DNA of 64,000 nucleotides from Brettanomyces bruxellensis (lineage: Eukaryota; Ascomycota; Pichiomycetes; Pichiales; Pichiaceae). This document shows, piece after piece, positions 53,130 through 63,485 of the stretch (the stretch's first letter is position 1; each line of letters begins with the position of its first letter). The notes beneath the pieces were generated by a model that saw only the letters and a program-made list of their open reading frames with translations, had not been told where the DNA came from and searched no databases. The stretch lies in the NCBI RefSeq assembly GCF_011074885.1, contig NC_054689.1:1240001-1304000 (forward strand), in the 5' to 3' direction. The position numbers and the translations under genes are program-made.

Positions 53130-53640
53130 ACAAGGCTGCGCTAAATAGGGAAAGCTGCGCATTCGTATCTCCCGCAGTGCACTTACAAATAGCGCTGAAT
53201 GAACTCTTCCTAACGTTAACCGCAGCAGCAACGGGCGGGCTTCAGCGGGGATACCTAATTTGCCGATCTGTACGAAATGACCGATGCTTAATTCGTTTAG
53301 GAAAAGAGCGCTGTGCGGGATGTCATTGGAGCTGTTTCTTGCGGCTACGTATGCGCTAACCGTACACAATTTTCAAATTCGGAAAAGGAGCCCGTCAGAT
53401 TCCACATTTTTTTCCGTTATGGGGTACATTTTTGGGGGTTCGTTGCCATAGTGATATCTGCAGCACAGAGTTTTCGTATGAAGAATTGCCAACGGTGAAT
53501 TTCCCGGGGGTGCGCCATATTGTCCAATTAGAAGCTCCCAAGTATGACCCGGAATATGTATCAGAGATCTTCCCTTCCCCGGACAGTTGAGGGAATACAT
53601 TGTTACACTAGACCCGGTCAACAATGAGTGTTTTTCGATC

Positions 53641-53675
53641 AAAAAAAATAAATAAATAAAATAAAANTAAAAATA
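53641..53675. repeat. AAAT microsatellite with an undetermined base
   Basis: A run of A8 and AAAT units containing the only N in the window (53667). This is a low-quality or variable site. Confidence 0.7.
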
Positions 53676-54134
53676 CTATAATGATAATAATGGAGGGGCA
53701 AATGCAGGCAGGATTGTCCAAGTAGCCGGATTTCCACATTTGCCGGTTAGTCGGGTGACGGACTTTTTGGGGATGATGTTTGTTTTGATTGTATCATGAA
53801 AAATGCTAGGTGCGGGTTGGTAAATGGAAACAAGTGGGTGGATTAATAGAGGTAAGTGGGTGGCTTTTGAACGACCAACAACAAAACAGCATTTTCCCCA
53901 CATTATAAATAATGGTATTTCCCCGCACTCTCTTGCTTTCACTCTGCATCTCGCCATCTTAATTGTTTGTCTGGTTAACTCTGCTTCTGTGTTATTTGTA
54001 ATTATCATATCATAGTTTGCACTTTTTTTTCGCTATTGCAAAAAAAAAAAAATTTCAAGTTATTAATTTATCCTTATCGCCTCAGATAAGCGAGTCCTTA
54101 CGCATTTTGATACTTGCTTTATTTTCACTTCAAC

Positions 54135-55418
54135 ATGCTTGCACGGTCGGTTTTAGGTAGACTAGCGGTTTCCTCCGGTCCGCAGATCCTCCGGTCCATT
54201 GCAATTGCCGGCGGTCGGTGTTGTGCCATGCCCCTTGCTTCGGCAATTTCCAAAACCCGGTCTTTTAGCAGCACTTCTCCTTCCTCGATGAAAGGTTTAC
54301 TATACTATGGAAGCAAGAACGTGAAGTACTCGGAGGATGCCCCGGAGCCACAGATCCAGGATGACAACCAGGTGAAGATCAAGGTGGCGTACTGCGGAAT
54401 TTGTGGTACGGATCTTCACGAATATCTAGACGGACCGATTTTCTTCCCTAAAGAAGGCAAAAAGGACAAGATTTCGGGCTTCAAATTGCCACTAGTGGAG
54501 GGCCACGAGCTCTCCGGAACAGTTGTGCAGGTGGGCAAGAACGTGAAGGGCATAAAGGTTGGGGATAAGGCTGTGGTGGAGGCCTCAGGCCACTGTTCCG
54601 ACAGAAAGTACTACAAGGACACCGTGGAGCAAAACAAGCCCCTTTGTGGAGCATGCAAGAAGGGCATGCCCAACATCTGCAGGGACTTGAGCTTTCTTGG
54701 CTTGGGAACCGCCTCCGGCGGCTTTGGTGAGTATATTGTCTACGGAGCAGACCATGTTGTCAAAGTTCCTGAATCCATTCCTTTGGATATCGCTGCACTT
54801 GTTGAGCCTATTTCTGTCGCTTGGCACGCTGTCGAGAGGGCAAACTTCAAGAAGGGCCAGACTGCTTTGGTTTTGGGAGGTGGTCCGATCGGTTTGGCCA
54901 CAATTCTTGCCCTCAAAGGTCACGAGGCCGGAAAAATCGTCTGTTCCGAGCCTGCACTTCTCAGAAGAGAGTTTGCCGAGAAGTTGGGTGCAGAGGTGTT
55001 CAACCCAATGGACCACAAGGACGCAATTGGCGACTTGAAGGCACTTGTGCCGGAAACGGAAGGTTTTGATGCCTCGTTTGACTGCTCAGGCATTCCTGTC
55101 ACATTTAGTACTTCAATTTCTGCTTTGGGTGCCGGCGGAACTGCCGTTAACGTTGCAATCTGGGCCGACAAGCCAATCAAGTACATGCCAATGTGTCTCA
55201 GCTACGAGGAGAAGTTTGCAACCGGCTCCATGGGTTACATAGTTAAGGATTTCGAGGAGGTTATAAAGGCTCTTGAGACTGGTCGCATTCCATTGGATGC
55301 TGCCAAGATGATGATAACCGGTAAGGTTGCCTTGAAAGACACTGTTTCCGTCGGATACAAGAACTTGATCGAGCACAAGGAGAAGAACGTCAAGATTCTT
55401 GTTTCTCCATCCGCTTGA
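54135..55418 (+). CDS. BDH2: Butanediol dehydrogenase paralogue with mitochondrial presequence
   Basis: A 427-residue protein: a 51-residue N-terminal extension then a 376-residue Bdh domain of the same length as the neighbour at 48888. The extension (MLARSVLGRLAVSS and on) has Arg4, Arg9, Arg20, Arg28, Lys40 and Arg42 and no acidic residue. It ends with an R-S-F-S-S segment suited to MPP/R-2 cleavage at about residue 44. ATG 54288 inside the frame would give a cytosolic form. The catalytic Cys in CGICGTDLHE and GHE, the Cys cluster and GGGPIGL are all conserved. Reading upstream of 54135 needs a TTG start, which I do not use. BDH2 is a label for the second copy, not an orthology claim. Confidence 0.85.
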   Translation: MLARSVLGRLAVSSGPQILRSIAIAGGRCCAMPLASAISKTRSFSSTSPSSMKGLLYYGSKNVKYSEDAPEPQIQDDNQVKIKVAYCGICGTDLHEYLDGPIFFPKEGKKDKISGFKLPLVEGHELSGTVVQVGKNVKGIKVGDKAVVEASGHCSDRKYYKDTVEQNKPLCGACKKGMPNICRDLSFLGLGTASGGFGEYIVYGADHVVKVPESIPLDIAALVEPISVAWHAVERANFKKGQTALVLGGGPIGLATILALKGHEAGKIVCSEPALLRREFAEKLGAEVFNPMDHKDAIGDLKALVPETEGFDASFDCSGIPVTFSTSISALGAGGTAVNVAIWADKPIKYMPMCLSYEEKFATGSMGYIVKDFEEVIKALETGRIPLDAAKMMITGKVALKDTVSVGYKNLIEHKEKNVKILVSPSA

Positions 55419-56141
55419 TGGGCTCGCTGTGTTTATTTTTGTGCTTTGCTGCTTTTTAATGATTTGTTAATGTGATCAATGCCATCTGTAGAAGTGTTTG
55501 ACTCGCCTGTACACTTTATTGCCTGATCTGTTGAAGTATCTGTTGCCTGGGTATTGGGTTAGACAATAAATATTAATATAGAGATATCTGTTCCTGTAGA
55601 ATAAAGCAGCAGCTTTCTCTTAATTATATTCTTCCACATCGATGCATGTGATCAAATATTTGACTGGCAAGGAAAGTCACATGTCTTCAACAATCACACT
55701 TTTATGTAATATGCATGCTACCAACTACTTTAACTAACCACTTCAAACATTAATGTGGTTACCACTCCAACTATCAATAAGTTTCTTTCTGGCCTTACTA
55801 TATTTCTTTGTGTCGCAGGAGACACGTCATACACATATATTCACCACGAATGGCCAAAGCAATGCCATAATCCCAGAGTTGGAAATATTCTGAATAAAGC
55901 AATGATGTCTTTGGAGTATGTAAGTAAAAAAATGTGAGATGCAAATTATTTGCTAAATGCAGTCAGTCCCTTTATACGGACACCCAGAGGGGAAGTCGTT
56001 TTTTCTACTTTCTCATTTTTACTTTTTTTTTTTTGCTTGAAAGCGATATCATAAATCGAGTACTAATTCAGAAACACGAACGGATATCCAATATTCCGAT
56101 ACAACAATAAAGCAATATTGCGTACTTACGAGCGACAAATC
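55419..56141. other. Intergenic region BDH2-NDUFAF3
   Basis: A 723-bp AT-rich region with the NDUFAF3 promoter. No additional gene was seen. Confidence 0.5.
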
Positions 56142-56717
56142 ATGTTATCCCTACTGAAGAGACCTTGCAAACCGCTAAAGTTGGTCCAGTCTAGATTATT
56201 CGCCACAACTAAAATCGGTTGTGGAATGAGAGTCGGCAATCAGTTTAAAGGTGCGGATTTGGGACATCATCTTAATGATTACGATTTATTTGCCACAGCA
56301 AAAAGACCAGGGAGCAACATAGAAATGGTTTCGCCGGGGGCAATTGTGTTTTCAAACATGAAAGTTGTGCGTTCGCCAAATAAGCAAAAGGAGCCAATTG
56401 GTACCCTTTTACTCAACGATCAGATTTTCGAAGTAAACTTCAAGAGCTGCAAACTTGGGCACAACAACAACGTTTTTAACATGGATCATAAGTTCTTGGA
56501 TTTGCTCCGGGCATTGTATCCAAAGCCGGAATTAATAGTACTTGGATTAGGAAAGCAAACCAGAATGATCTCTAAAAGTACACGAGAGGGGTTTAATAAG
56601 CTTGGAATTCGTTTGGAGATAAGCGATACGGAGCATGCAGCAATGAACTACGATATGCTAGCAACAGAGAGAACGCCAGCACTAGTTGGGGCACTATTAC
56701 TTCCTTCTAACTGGTAA
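56142..56717 (+). CDS. NDUFAF3-type complex I assembly factor
   Basis: A 191-residue protein of the MTH938/NDUFAF3 (DUF498) family. A basic presequence (MLSLLKRPCKPLKLVQSRLF) directs it to mitochondria. The core has the family's PELIVLGLGKQTR motif and the MNYDMLATERTPALVGALLLP tail. NDUFAF3 helps assemble the Q module of NADH:ubiquinone oxidoreductase. S. cerevisiae lacks complex I and this factor, so the gene argues for a yeast with respiratory complex I. ATG 56142 is the first in frame. Confidence 0.82.
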   Translation: MLSLLKRPCKPLKLVQSRLFATTKIGCGMRVGNQFKGADLGHHLNDYDLFATAKRPGSNIEMVSPGAIVFSNMKVVRSPNKQKEPIGTLLLNDQIFEVNFKSCKLGHNNNVFNMDHKFLDLLRALYPKPELIVLGLGKQTRMISKSTREGFNKLGIRLEISDTEHAAMNYDMLATERTPALVGALLLPSNW

Positions 56718-56803
56718 GTGTTGCCAGGATTTATCGAATATATTCAATAGTGTGTCTAAAAGCAAAAAGAAAGCACATAGATCAATAAGGGGATGAAAAT
56801 GAA

Positions 56804-57298
56804 TCACTTTCGAAGCGACAAAAAGCCGTTACTTAAAACCCAGGAGTATGCCGTGATCGAGACTATAGATGCCATGTTGAAGAACAAACTCCATCTGTGA
56901 TACTTCATGAATTCCTTATTCAAGGGCTTGCAGTCATCACTTTCCATACCTTTGTCATCATCGCCACCATACACATTATCAATGATGAAGTTTCTTTTCC
57001 TCTTGATCTCATCACACTTCGGTCTGGCCCATAGCAAGTTCAACAACCCTCCAATAGAGGATGTGGCCAATAGTGAAACACCAACAGGTGTTAAGGTGTA
57101 TGGAGCTGTAAGTGCAAGAAGGCCTGGTGCAATTGTCTGCGTGAGAAATTGGTATGGGAAGACTTTGTGTTGGAAGTTGCCAAAGTCTCTTCTCTTCAAT
57201 GTTTTAAGAGCAGCTATTGAAGCAACAAAACTGTGAAAAGATGAAGATCCCAAGTCAAATCCGTAAATTATGACATGAATTGGAGCCAAGAAAAGCAT
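56804..57298 (-). CDS. TMEM205-like (DUF4149) membrane protein
   Basis: A 164-residue protein with about four hydrophobic segments (2-16, 55-72, 75-92, 140-158). The N-terminus has the family pattern SSSFHSFVASIAALKTLKRR followed by DFGNFQHKVFPYQF, as in TMEM205. An Asp-rich loop (GGDDDKGMESDD) precedes the last helix. The function of the yeast member is unknown. It is convergent with NDUFAF3. Confidence 0.75.
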   Translation of the reverse strand: MLFLAPIHVIIYGFDLGSSSFHSFVASIAALKTLKRRDFGNFQHKVFPYQFLTQTIAPGLLALTAPYTLTPVGVSLLATSSIGGLLNLLWARPKCDEIKRKRNFIIDNVYGGDDDKGMESDDCKPLNKEFMKYHRWSLFFNMASIVSITAYSWVLSNGFLSLRK

Positions 57299-57785
57299 TT
57301 TGATAGATGTAGAGAAGAGGCAAATCTGAAAGCAAAACTGGATTTAGTTGCGGGTGCAATATTCAGACTATTAAATAGTAATTAAATATTCTTGTATATA
57401 AAAGCTAATGAGGGGTAAGAAACTAAGTAAAACAAACAAATGCAGATGCAAACTCCAACTTTCGCTTCTCAAATTTACATTTTTTGGTGTAAAGATGTGC
57501 AAATCTTGAAAAGATGCAAATACAACGCAGTGATATGAAATGTTATTCTTATTCTGATTATATAACGAAGTCGTTCAAACAAAAGTGAGATAGGTAACAA
57601 AGAAACAAAATAGTCATAAACCTATGCTATGTTAAAATATTTCAGTGAAAAACAAAACATGATGAAAGGGTGTAGAAGAAAAAGCGGAAATTGCGATAGC
57701 ATGAAAAGCGAGAATGGAAAGATCTAATGTAAAGAGTAGAATGAAGTAATAAACGTATAAAGTGACAATTGACGAAATTGTAAAC
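57299..57785. other. Intergenic region SUR7-like/TMEM205-like
   Basis: A 487-bp AT-rich gap between two minus-strand genes. No feature was recognised. Confidence 0.5.
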
Positions 57786-58676
57786 TCATTTGCTGTCTGC
57801 TGACTCCTTCTTTTCGGAATCGATATTAGAACTTTCAACATCACTTGGTTTTTCAACATCTCTTCTGTCAATTCTTCCAAAAGCAGGACCGCAGCAACCC
57901 ACACAGCCATTGACTGCCAATATTATGAAAACAACTGCACTTAAGCCGGTCCCGAGCCAGGTGAGAATCAAGTAGTTTCTTGATAATTCAGCCTTTATGC
58001 CGTATGAACTGTAGGAGTTGTTGAAACTAGTCTGTATGTATTTGAACATTCCAGTTGAGCAACCAGAAGCAAGCACAGCCGCAATGAATGCAAGCATCTC
58101 AACAGAGGCGGCAAAGACACTGAACAAAGGTTTGATGAAGAAGTTCACAATTGTAAAGATAAGAGTGATCACGTTCAGACCGATTGCAATGCATGAAGTG
58201 ATGTAAGTGGCCTTGGAAAGATTTCTTGCAGTTGAAACGTAATTATCGATCTTTGTTGGGAGCTCTATTTCGGAATCTGTGAGATTGTATCCGGTCTGGT
58301 TTAGAACCTCTGCTTGGATAAACTCATCTGGATCAAAAACATACATTGGCTTTGGGTTTGTGCACGAGTCAACGGTAAAATCAACGGCATACAAAGTTTC
58401 ATCTTCGTCCGATTCGTTTTCATCGGACTCCCCACGGCAATATCCATACATTCCAAAGGTATATATATTTTCGGTTGTAGACAGATATGAACCAACGGTT
58501 GGCACAAGTTCAGAAAAGCTGTCCTCGGAAAAGTTCAACTCAAGGAAAAATATTGAGGTAACCCCCTTGTTCTTTTTTATGGATCCAACGTTTGCCAAGA
58601 GAAGTGTCACTGTGGCACAAAGTGTCAACAAAAAAAGCACTATGTTATATGCTAGTCCTTTTATGGAAAAGTTCAT
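57786..58676 (-). CDS. SUR7/PalI-family plasma membrane protein
   Basis: A 296-residue protein with four transmembrane segments: about 4-28, then three between about 156 and 260 (ITSCIAIGLNVITLIFTIV, VFAASVEMLAFIAAVLASG, LILTWLGTGLSAVVFIILAV). A large first extracellular loop contains YTFGMYGYCRGE and a second Cys (DSCTNP), the claudin-like pattern of Sur7, Fmp45, Ynl194c and Pun1. These proteins sit in the eisosome/MCC membrane compartment. The cytosolic C-terminus is Asp/Glu/Ser-rich. ATG 58676 is the first usable start. The exact paralogue is not assignable. Confidence 0.83.
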   Translation of the reverse strand: MNFSIKGLAYNIVLFLLTLCATVTLLLANVGSIKKNKGVTSIFFLELNFSEDSFSELVPTVGSYLSTTENIYTFGMYGYCRGESDENESDEDETLYAVDFTVDSCTNPKPMYVFDPDEFIQAEVLNQTGYNLTDSEIELPTKIDNYVSTARNLSKATYITSCIAIGLNVITLIFTIVNFFIKPLFSVFAASVEMLAFIAAVLASGCSTGMFKYIQTSFNNSYSSYGIKAELSRNYLILTWLGTGLSAVVFIILAVNGCVGCCGPAFGRIDRRDVEKPSDVESSNIDSEKKESADSK

Positions 58677-59976
58677 GGTTGTAGGTGGGAAATGCAAGAA
58701 AGCGTGAATCTGTAATGTACTGGTTGCAAAATTATGTTTAGCTTTCTTCTTTGATCTTTATCAATCAAATAGTTGTGAGAGTGTGGACTAGAACTAAGTT
58801 GGAGTATAGTTTTACCGACTTGCATATTTTTTCAAAAAAGCAGGAATACGCATCCTTAAATAGGCCTTTAGGAGTACCAGGGCTCCGGCCAATCGGGATA
58901 GAAATTGATCTGATAGATCATAAATTGAAACGACAATGAAATTTATAGTTAAAGGGGGGAGAAACTTTGGAAAGAAAAATAAAAGTGGAGAGAAAGGAAG
59001 GTGAAATCAAAAGTGAGGAAAAAGAAATTTGCAGCACCTGTGGCTCCCGATGAATGAAAATTGGGACCGCTTCCAGAATAGGAAATTTTTTGGATCAGCC
59101 TCTTGGGATGGCATGTCATAATCTTCACGCTTTTTCCGTGCAATTCTTAGCGTCTAAAGTGTGATTTTTCCTGTTTTCCAACTGTTGGGCTTTGAAATAG
59201 CTTTAGAAAAAATTTTGAGGAGCTGTAGAATGCATTAAATTTGCCACAGAAAAACAATGTAGGGCCGGTGATTGTAACACGATAAGGTTATGGTTACAGA
59301 AGTCACACTTTGATTTAATTATGAGATTTATCATCACACACAGGATTATCTTGGAAAAAGGGCCTCTGCCTTTTAATAAATTTATTCACTGAACTTTAGT
59401 CGAGTGCTTTTGGTATGAGGGACAAATGATAGAAGTGAAATACAAATCGAGGTGTAATGGAACTGCACAGGATAGAAGATGAATAAGTAAAAGTGGAAAC
59501 TTGAAGAGGAATAGTATATGCAAGGTGGGCTATGTAGAGATAAATTGTAGAGTTTGGATGGAAGATGAGAATTGGCTGAGTCCTGGAAACAATGCTGTGG
59601 CAGATAGTATAGTAATACGTGAAAAACCTGCAGTAACTATATGTGTTTATTTGGGATAGAGTAGATAGAAGATAGAAGACAATAGAGGATAGAAGATAGA
59701 GGATAGAAGATAGAGGATAGAAGATAGAGAATAGTAGATAGAAGAAAAAAGCAAGGGAGGAAAAGAAGAAAGAAGATAGAGCAATAGAAAGAATAGAGTA
59801 AATACAGAAGATACGGAAGATAGCAGATATAATATAGAGAAGAGAGAAGATCACATCTCCCGCAAATAAATATACTAGTTACAGCACTACCAAAAGCTTC
59901 GTTCGCTTCGTTCATTAAAAAGAGTACACAGTAAGTGAAAAGCGAAAAACGTCACAACCGGGATCTAAGTGGAGGT
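58677..59976. other. 1.3-kb region between HIS4 and the SUR7-family gene
   Basis: The part near 59.65-59.74 kb is a GATAGAAGATAGAG repeat. The rest is AT-rich, and open frames here (such as the repeat-derived one on the minus strand) look random. Confidence 0.55.
59655..59740. repeat. 14-bp repeat (GATAGAAGATAGAG)
   Basis: Five to six imperfect purine-rich units. It produces a Leu/Ser-rich minus-strand frame that is an artefact. Confidence 0.85.
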
Positions 59977-62550
59977 CTAGTTACTGGGGGGATACAAGCC
60001 AAGCTTCTCCATACGAATCTTGACAGCATTTCTGTGGGCATCTAGACCCTCGACGGCGGCCAAATCCATGGTGGCCTTTCCGATCGACTTCAAACCTTCT
60101 GGAGTGACAACCTGGGAGGTGATGAACTTCTGGAAGGTGGCAGTGTTGACACCGGAGTACATTCTGGCATATCCATAGGTTGGAAGCGTGTGGTTTGTAC
60201 CTGAGGCGTAGTCACCGCAGGATTCGGGCGAGTAGGCTCCGACAAACACGGAACCAGCGTTGTTGACGCTGTCGACCCACTTCTCGGCATCCTTGATCTG
60301 CAAAATCAAGTGCTCCGGAGCGTAACGGTTGGCCATCTCAAAGGCCTCCGCGTAGGTCTTCACCTGCAACGTAGTGGAGTGTGCAATGCACTTCCTGACG
60401 ATGGCAACACGAGGAAGTCTTCTGGCCTGCGAGTCAACTGCTCTGTCGAGCTCATCGAGCTTGCTCTTTGGCATATTGACTGCAATACAGAGAACCTGCG
60501 AGTCCACACCGTGTTCGGCCTGCGAAAGCAAATCCGAGGCCACGAAATCGGTGTCTGCAAACTGGTCTGCAACCACAAGAACCTCCGAAGGTCCGGCAGG
60601 CATATCGATGGCACACATTGCTGCGGAATCGTTCGAAACAAGCATTTTGGCAGCTGTCACGAACTGGTTGCCGGGACCCATAATCTTGTCGCATTTCGGA
60701 ATCGTTTGCGTACCGTAGGCCATGGCAGCCACTGCCTGGGCACCTCCGGCCATCACAATGCCCTTGGCACCGACTTTGTGGGCCACGTAGACAACTTCAG
60801 GCGTCAACTTGCCGTCCTTGCCCGGTGGAGAGGCAAAGATGATGTCTTTGCAGCCTGCAACTAAGGCTGGAACGGAAAGCATGAGCGAAGTGGATGGCAA
60901 CACTGCCGTTCCACCCGGAACATAACACCCAACCCGCTCAATAGGCCTTGCAAACCGGCTGCAAACCACACCTGGGCACGTTTCGACCTTCATGACACCT
61001 TTGCGGAGCTGTGCCTCGTGGAATTTGCGCACATTCTCGAACGCGATGTCGATGGCCCGCCGGACATCGTCGGTAATCTGCATCGACGACTCTGCGAACG
61101 GTGCACTCATCATTGGCGTCTTTAAGGACACGTGGTCGAACTTCTGCGTCAAATCAAGAAGTGCCTTGTCTCCCTCGCTCTTCACCCGCTCGACAATCGG
61201 TGTCACAAGCGACATGATGTCCTTGCTTGTGTGGATTGGCCTCTTCAAGCATGCTGCCACCTCCTCGGCCGAGGCTGTGTCTGCATCCACTCTTTTCAGC
61301 ACGATTGGGGCCTCTGGGTCGATTTCCAGCTCCACCTTCTTCTCTGCCTCCTTCTCTGCCTTCTGCTGTTTCTCCCTGTCATGTTCCTCTGTCTCTGCCA
61401 CGTATTTAGGCTTGGCATTTCCTTGACGGCGTGTCACTCTTAGAGATTTCGCCTCCAGGTTCTTCTCGATGTCCGCCAAGCTCACCCCGTTCTTCGCACA
61501 CTTCACCATCGCAAAGTAGAAGAGATCGGCTGCCTCCCACGCGATCTCGCTCTTCGTGTTCGCATCAATGAGCTCGTCTGCCTCCTCTCTAATCTTCGAA
61601 TCCAGCATTTTCCGGTTGTTGAGCAACCGCTTCGTGTAGGAACCTTCTGGAGCGTTTGCCACCCTCTCGCGCAACACCGTCTCCAAGTTCGACAACCCTG
61701 GCAACTGCCCGAAACACGTACTCGTGTCCTTGTGGCAGAATCCGGCTCCTTTCTGCTCCACCACAAACTGGATCGCATCTCCGTCACAGTCCGAGTCCAC
61801 CCGATACAACTCCTGCGTGTTTCCAGAGGTCAACCCCTTCACCCATAGGCCACGTGTCCTCGACTGGTACACGCCCGCCTTGCGCCTAAAAGCCTCTGCA
61901 ATCGACTGTTTCGAAGAATATGCAACTCCGAGTGCTTGGTGCTCTGCATTCACCGCCACAGTCGTGTACAGCCCGTCCGGTCTGTCCGTCCTCAACCCAG
62001 CCACAATGTACTCGATCAACGGCGTTTTTCCAGCCGCTGGGTGCTCGTACTCGGTCGTGACGAGGCTTGAATCGATCACAATCGTCGCTGCGGACTTTGC
62101 CCAACCAGAAATGCTGCCAGAGTCCAATTTCCGGCTCACAAACACGTACACGCCGGCCTGGGCAAATGGCTGCACTGCCTCAGGACTCGAGGGCGTCTCC
62201 GTGATGGCCACCGCCGCATTTTTCACACCTGCTGCCTCTGCTGTTGTCAAAACCTTATACACAAGTCTTGCATTTGGAATTCGTGACTTGATCTCCTCAG
62301 CAACTCTCACCGGCGCGAAAACCTTCGACACGCCCTTGTTGTACAATGCCAAGAGTTGTTCTATGGTGTCCTCGTCGATCTCCGCCGACGTGTAGTCCAA
62401 GTTAACCTCGAAAAATGCTGTTGTTGAATATTTTGTGATGTCCTCCGACTTAGTTTTTCCAGCCACAAATGGGATCAACACCTGTCCCACAAGTGAGATC
62501 TTCTTGCACACTGGCTCTTTCGAGAAGTACGGTAAGATAGGTAATGGCAT
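59977..62550 (-). CDS. HIS4: Trifunctional histidine biosynthesis protein His4
   Basis: An 857-residue fusion of phosphoribosyl-AMP cyclohydrolase, phosphoribosyl-ATP pyrophosphatase and histidinol dehydrogenase. It covers three non-consecutive steps of histidine synthesis. The cyclohydrolase signature RTRGLWVKG is near 230, with metal site DSDCDGD near 251. The pyrophosphatase helix bundle is at about 283-385. The dehydrogenase (from about 425) has PAGPSEVLVVAD near 650 and SCGDYASGTNHTLPT near 780, with the conserved His. A charged linker between the second and third parts (EKEAEKKVELEIDPEAP) makes it longer than the 799-residue S. cerevisiae protein. ATG 62550 (MPLPILPYF) matches the family start. 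Confidence 0.96.
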   Translation of the reverse strand: MPLPILPYFSKEPVCKKISLVGQVLIPFVAGKTKSEDITKYSTTAFFEVNLDYTSAEIDEDTIEQLLALYNKGVSKVFAPVRVAEEIKSRIPNARLVYKVLTTAEAAGVKNAAVAITETPSSPEAVQPFAQAGVYVFVSRKLDSGSISGWAKSAATIVIDSSLVTTEYEHPAAGKTPLIEYIVAGLRTDRPDGLYTTVAVNAEHQALGVAYSSKQSIAEAFRRKAGVYQSRTRGLWVKGLTSGNTQELYRVDSDCDGDAIQFVVEQKGAGFCHKDTSTCFGQLPGLSNLETVLRERVANAPEGSYTKRLLNNRKMLDSKIREEADELIDANTKSEIAWEAADLFYFAMVKCAKNGVSLADIEKNLEAKSLRVTRRQGNAKPKYVAETEEHDREKQQKAEKEAEKKVELEIDPEAPIVLKRVDADTASAEEVAACLKRPIHTSKDIMSLVTPIVERVKSEGDKALLDLTQKFDHVSLKTPMMSAPFAESSMQITDDVRRAIDIAFENVRKFHEAQLRKGVMKVETCPGVVCSRFARPIERVGCYVPGGTAVLPSTSLMLSVPALVAGCKDIIFASPPGKDGKLTPEVVYVAHKVGAKGIVMAGGAQAVAAMAYGTQTIPKCDKIMGPGNQFVTAAKMLVSNDSAAMCAIDMPAGPSEVLVVADQFADTDFVASDLLSQAEHGVDSQVLCIAVNMPKSKLDELDRAVDSQARRLPRVAIVRKCIAHSTTLQVKTYAEAFEMANRYAPEHLILQIKDAEKWVDSVNNAGSVFVGAYSPESCGDYASGTNHTLPTYGYARMYSGVNTATFQKFITSQVVTPEGLKSIGKATMDLAAVEGLDAHRNAVKIRMEKLGLYPPSN

Positions 62551-62748
62551 TTTTGTTACTGCTTTACTAGCTGCCCGTTGAAATATTCCTGCAAGATGAA
62601 AATACCAGCTTAAACTGTAAATCCATGTTAGCACTCAACTATACCAGAATATATATACATATATTTTTTTTTCACCCTCACCTCTTGCTTATATACTTTT
62701 TTTTTTCATTTTGAAAATTCCTATTGTGCGGTGAAAGAAGGAAAAAAA

Positions 62749-62755
62749 AGACTCA
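62749..62755. promoter_or_regulatory. Gcn4-like half site upstream of HIS4
   Basis: AGACTCA matches the TGASTCA consensus at six of seven positions, about 200 bp upstream of the HIS4 ATG. HIS4 is a classic Gcn4 target. A single imperfect site is weak evidence. Confidence 0.3.
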
Positions 62756-63321
62756 TCTTTTTTCAATACTGATTTTTTTGATCTTTTTTTATGCTTTATC
62801 GCTCGTTTTTACCAAAAGCGTTCGGGATTAATCACGAGAAAGAAAGAGAAAGAAAAAATGAGTGGAAAAAAATGCAGCAACCAGTAAATCATCTCAGCAT
62901 GTAAACAATTAGACATACTCTATTTTGACACCACAAAAGTTCCTGGTGAACACAATACCTCTAAAGAACACCAAAATATTTAAAGAGCTCTAATATCAAC
63001 CCTGCCTCCTTTTCCTTACATTCACTTTTCTCCACTAAAACCAATCCCCATTCCTCATCCCTTCCGGCAGCACAGCCCGGACGAGGTCAATGGATGAAAA
63101 TTTCAAAATTTTTCATTGGTTTATCGGTAATAAGCGATTCCATGTTTATGACAATTTAAGAAGTCAGAGTGAATGCAGCCAAATTTAGGGAGCGCATGAG
63201 ATTATGGTGGGTATAGGATTTAGAGTAATTCTTTTGCGAAGTGTATTACTGGTAGTGGGTGTTGCCAAACTAGCAAGTTGGCTTTAATTGGCAATGGTAT
63301 GTACCATGCAGAGGACTGCAC

Positions 63322-63485
63322 TGCCCTGCCTTGTTCATGCCCAAGAAAGCGAGCGCATATGGATTAAAGGTATTTAAGCATGTGCACTTCCCATCTTTAT
63401 CCTGTTCATTTTACCTTGTTACTTAGTTCCTTTGCTTTACACTTTTCCTTTCTTTAGCCTTAAAACACACAATACTCGTTATAGC
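63322..63485 (+). repeat. Dispersed element, copy C
   Basis: It shows ACTGCCCTG, CATGCCCAAGAAA, GGATTAAAGGTATTTAAGCA, ACTTTTCCTTTCTTTAGCCT and TAAAACACACAATAC in order, shared with copies A and B. The ends are approximate. Confidence 0.6.

Larger units (their letters stand above)
52712..54134. other. 1.4-kb region upstream of mitochondrial BDH
   Basis: The region is GC-richer at 52.97-53.35 kb. It holds a CGG-N3-CCG motif (53121-53129), an AAAT microsatellite with one undetermined base (N at 53667) and an A-run near 54040. Overlapping open frames on both strands at 52.95-53.37 kb lack family similarity. Confidence 0.6.

Noticed and set aside
52950..53369. Open frames of 107 and 139 codons on opposite strands
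   Set aside because: They overlap each other, have no recognisable domain, and the minus one lacks a good ATG start. The GC-rich composition explains the open frames.
54114..54134. Seven-codon upstream extension of the mitochondrial BDH, and similar extensions of TSC10, MRPL8, PEX8, MCM6, NDUFAF3, SUR7-like and HIS4
   Set aside because: All begin with a non-ATG codon, and the next in-frame ATG fits the family start.
59396..59915. Leu/Ser/Tyr-rich minus-strand frames of 92 and 152 codons
   Set aside because: They are products of the GATAGAAG repeat and surrounding AT-rich sequence.
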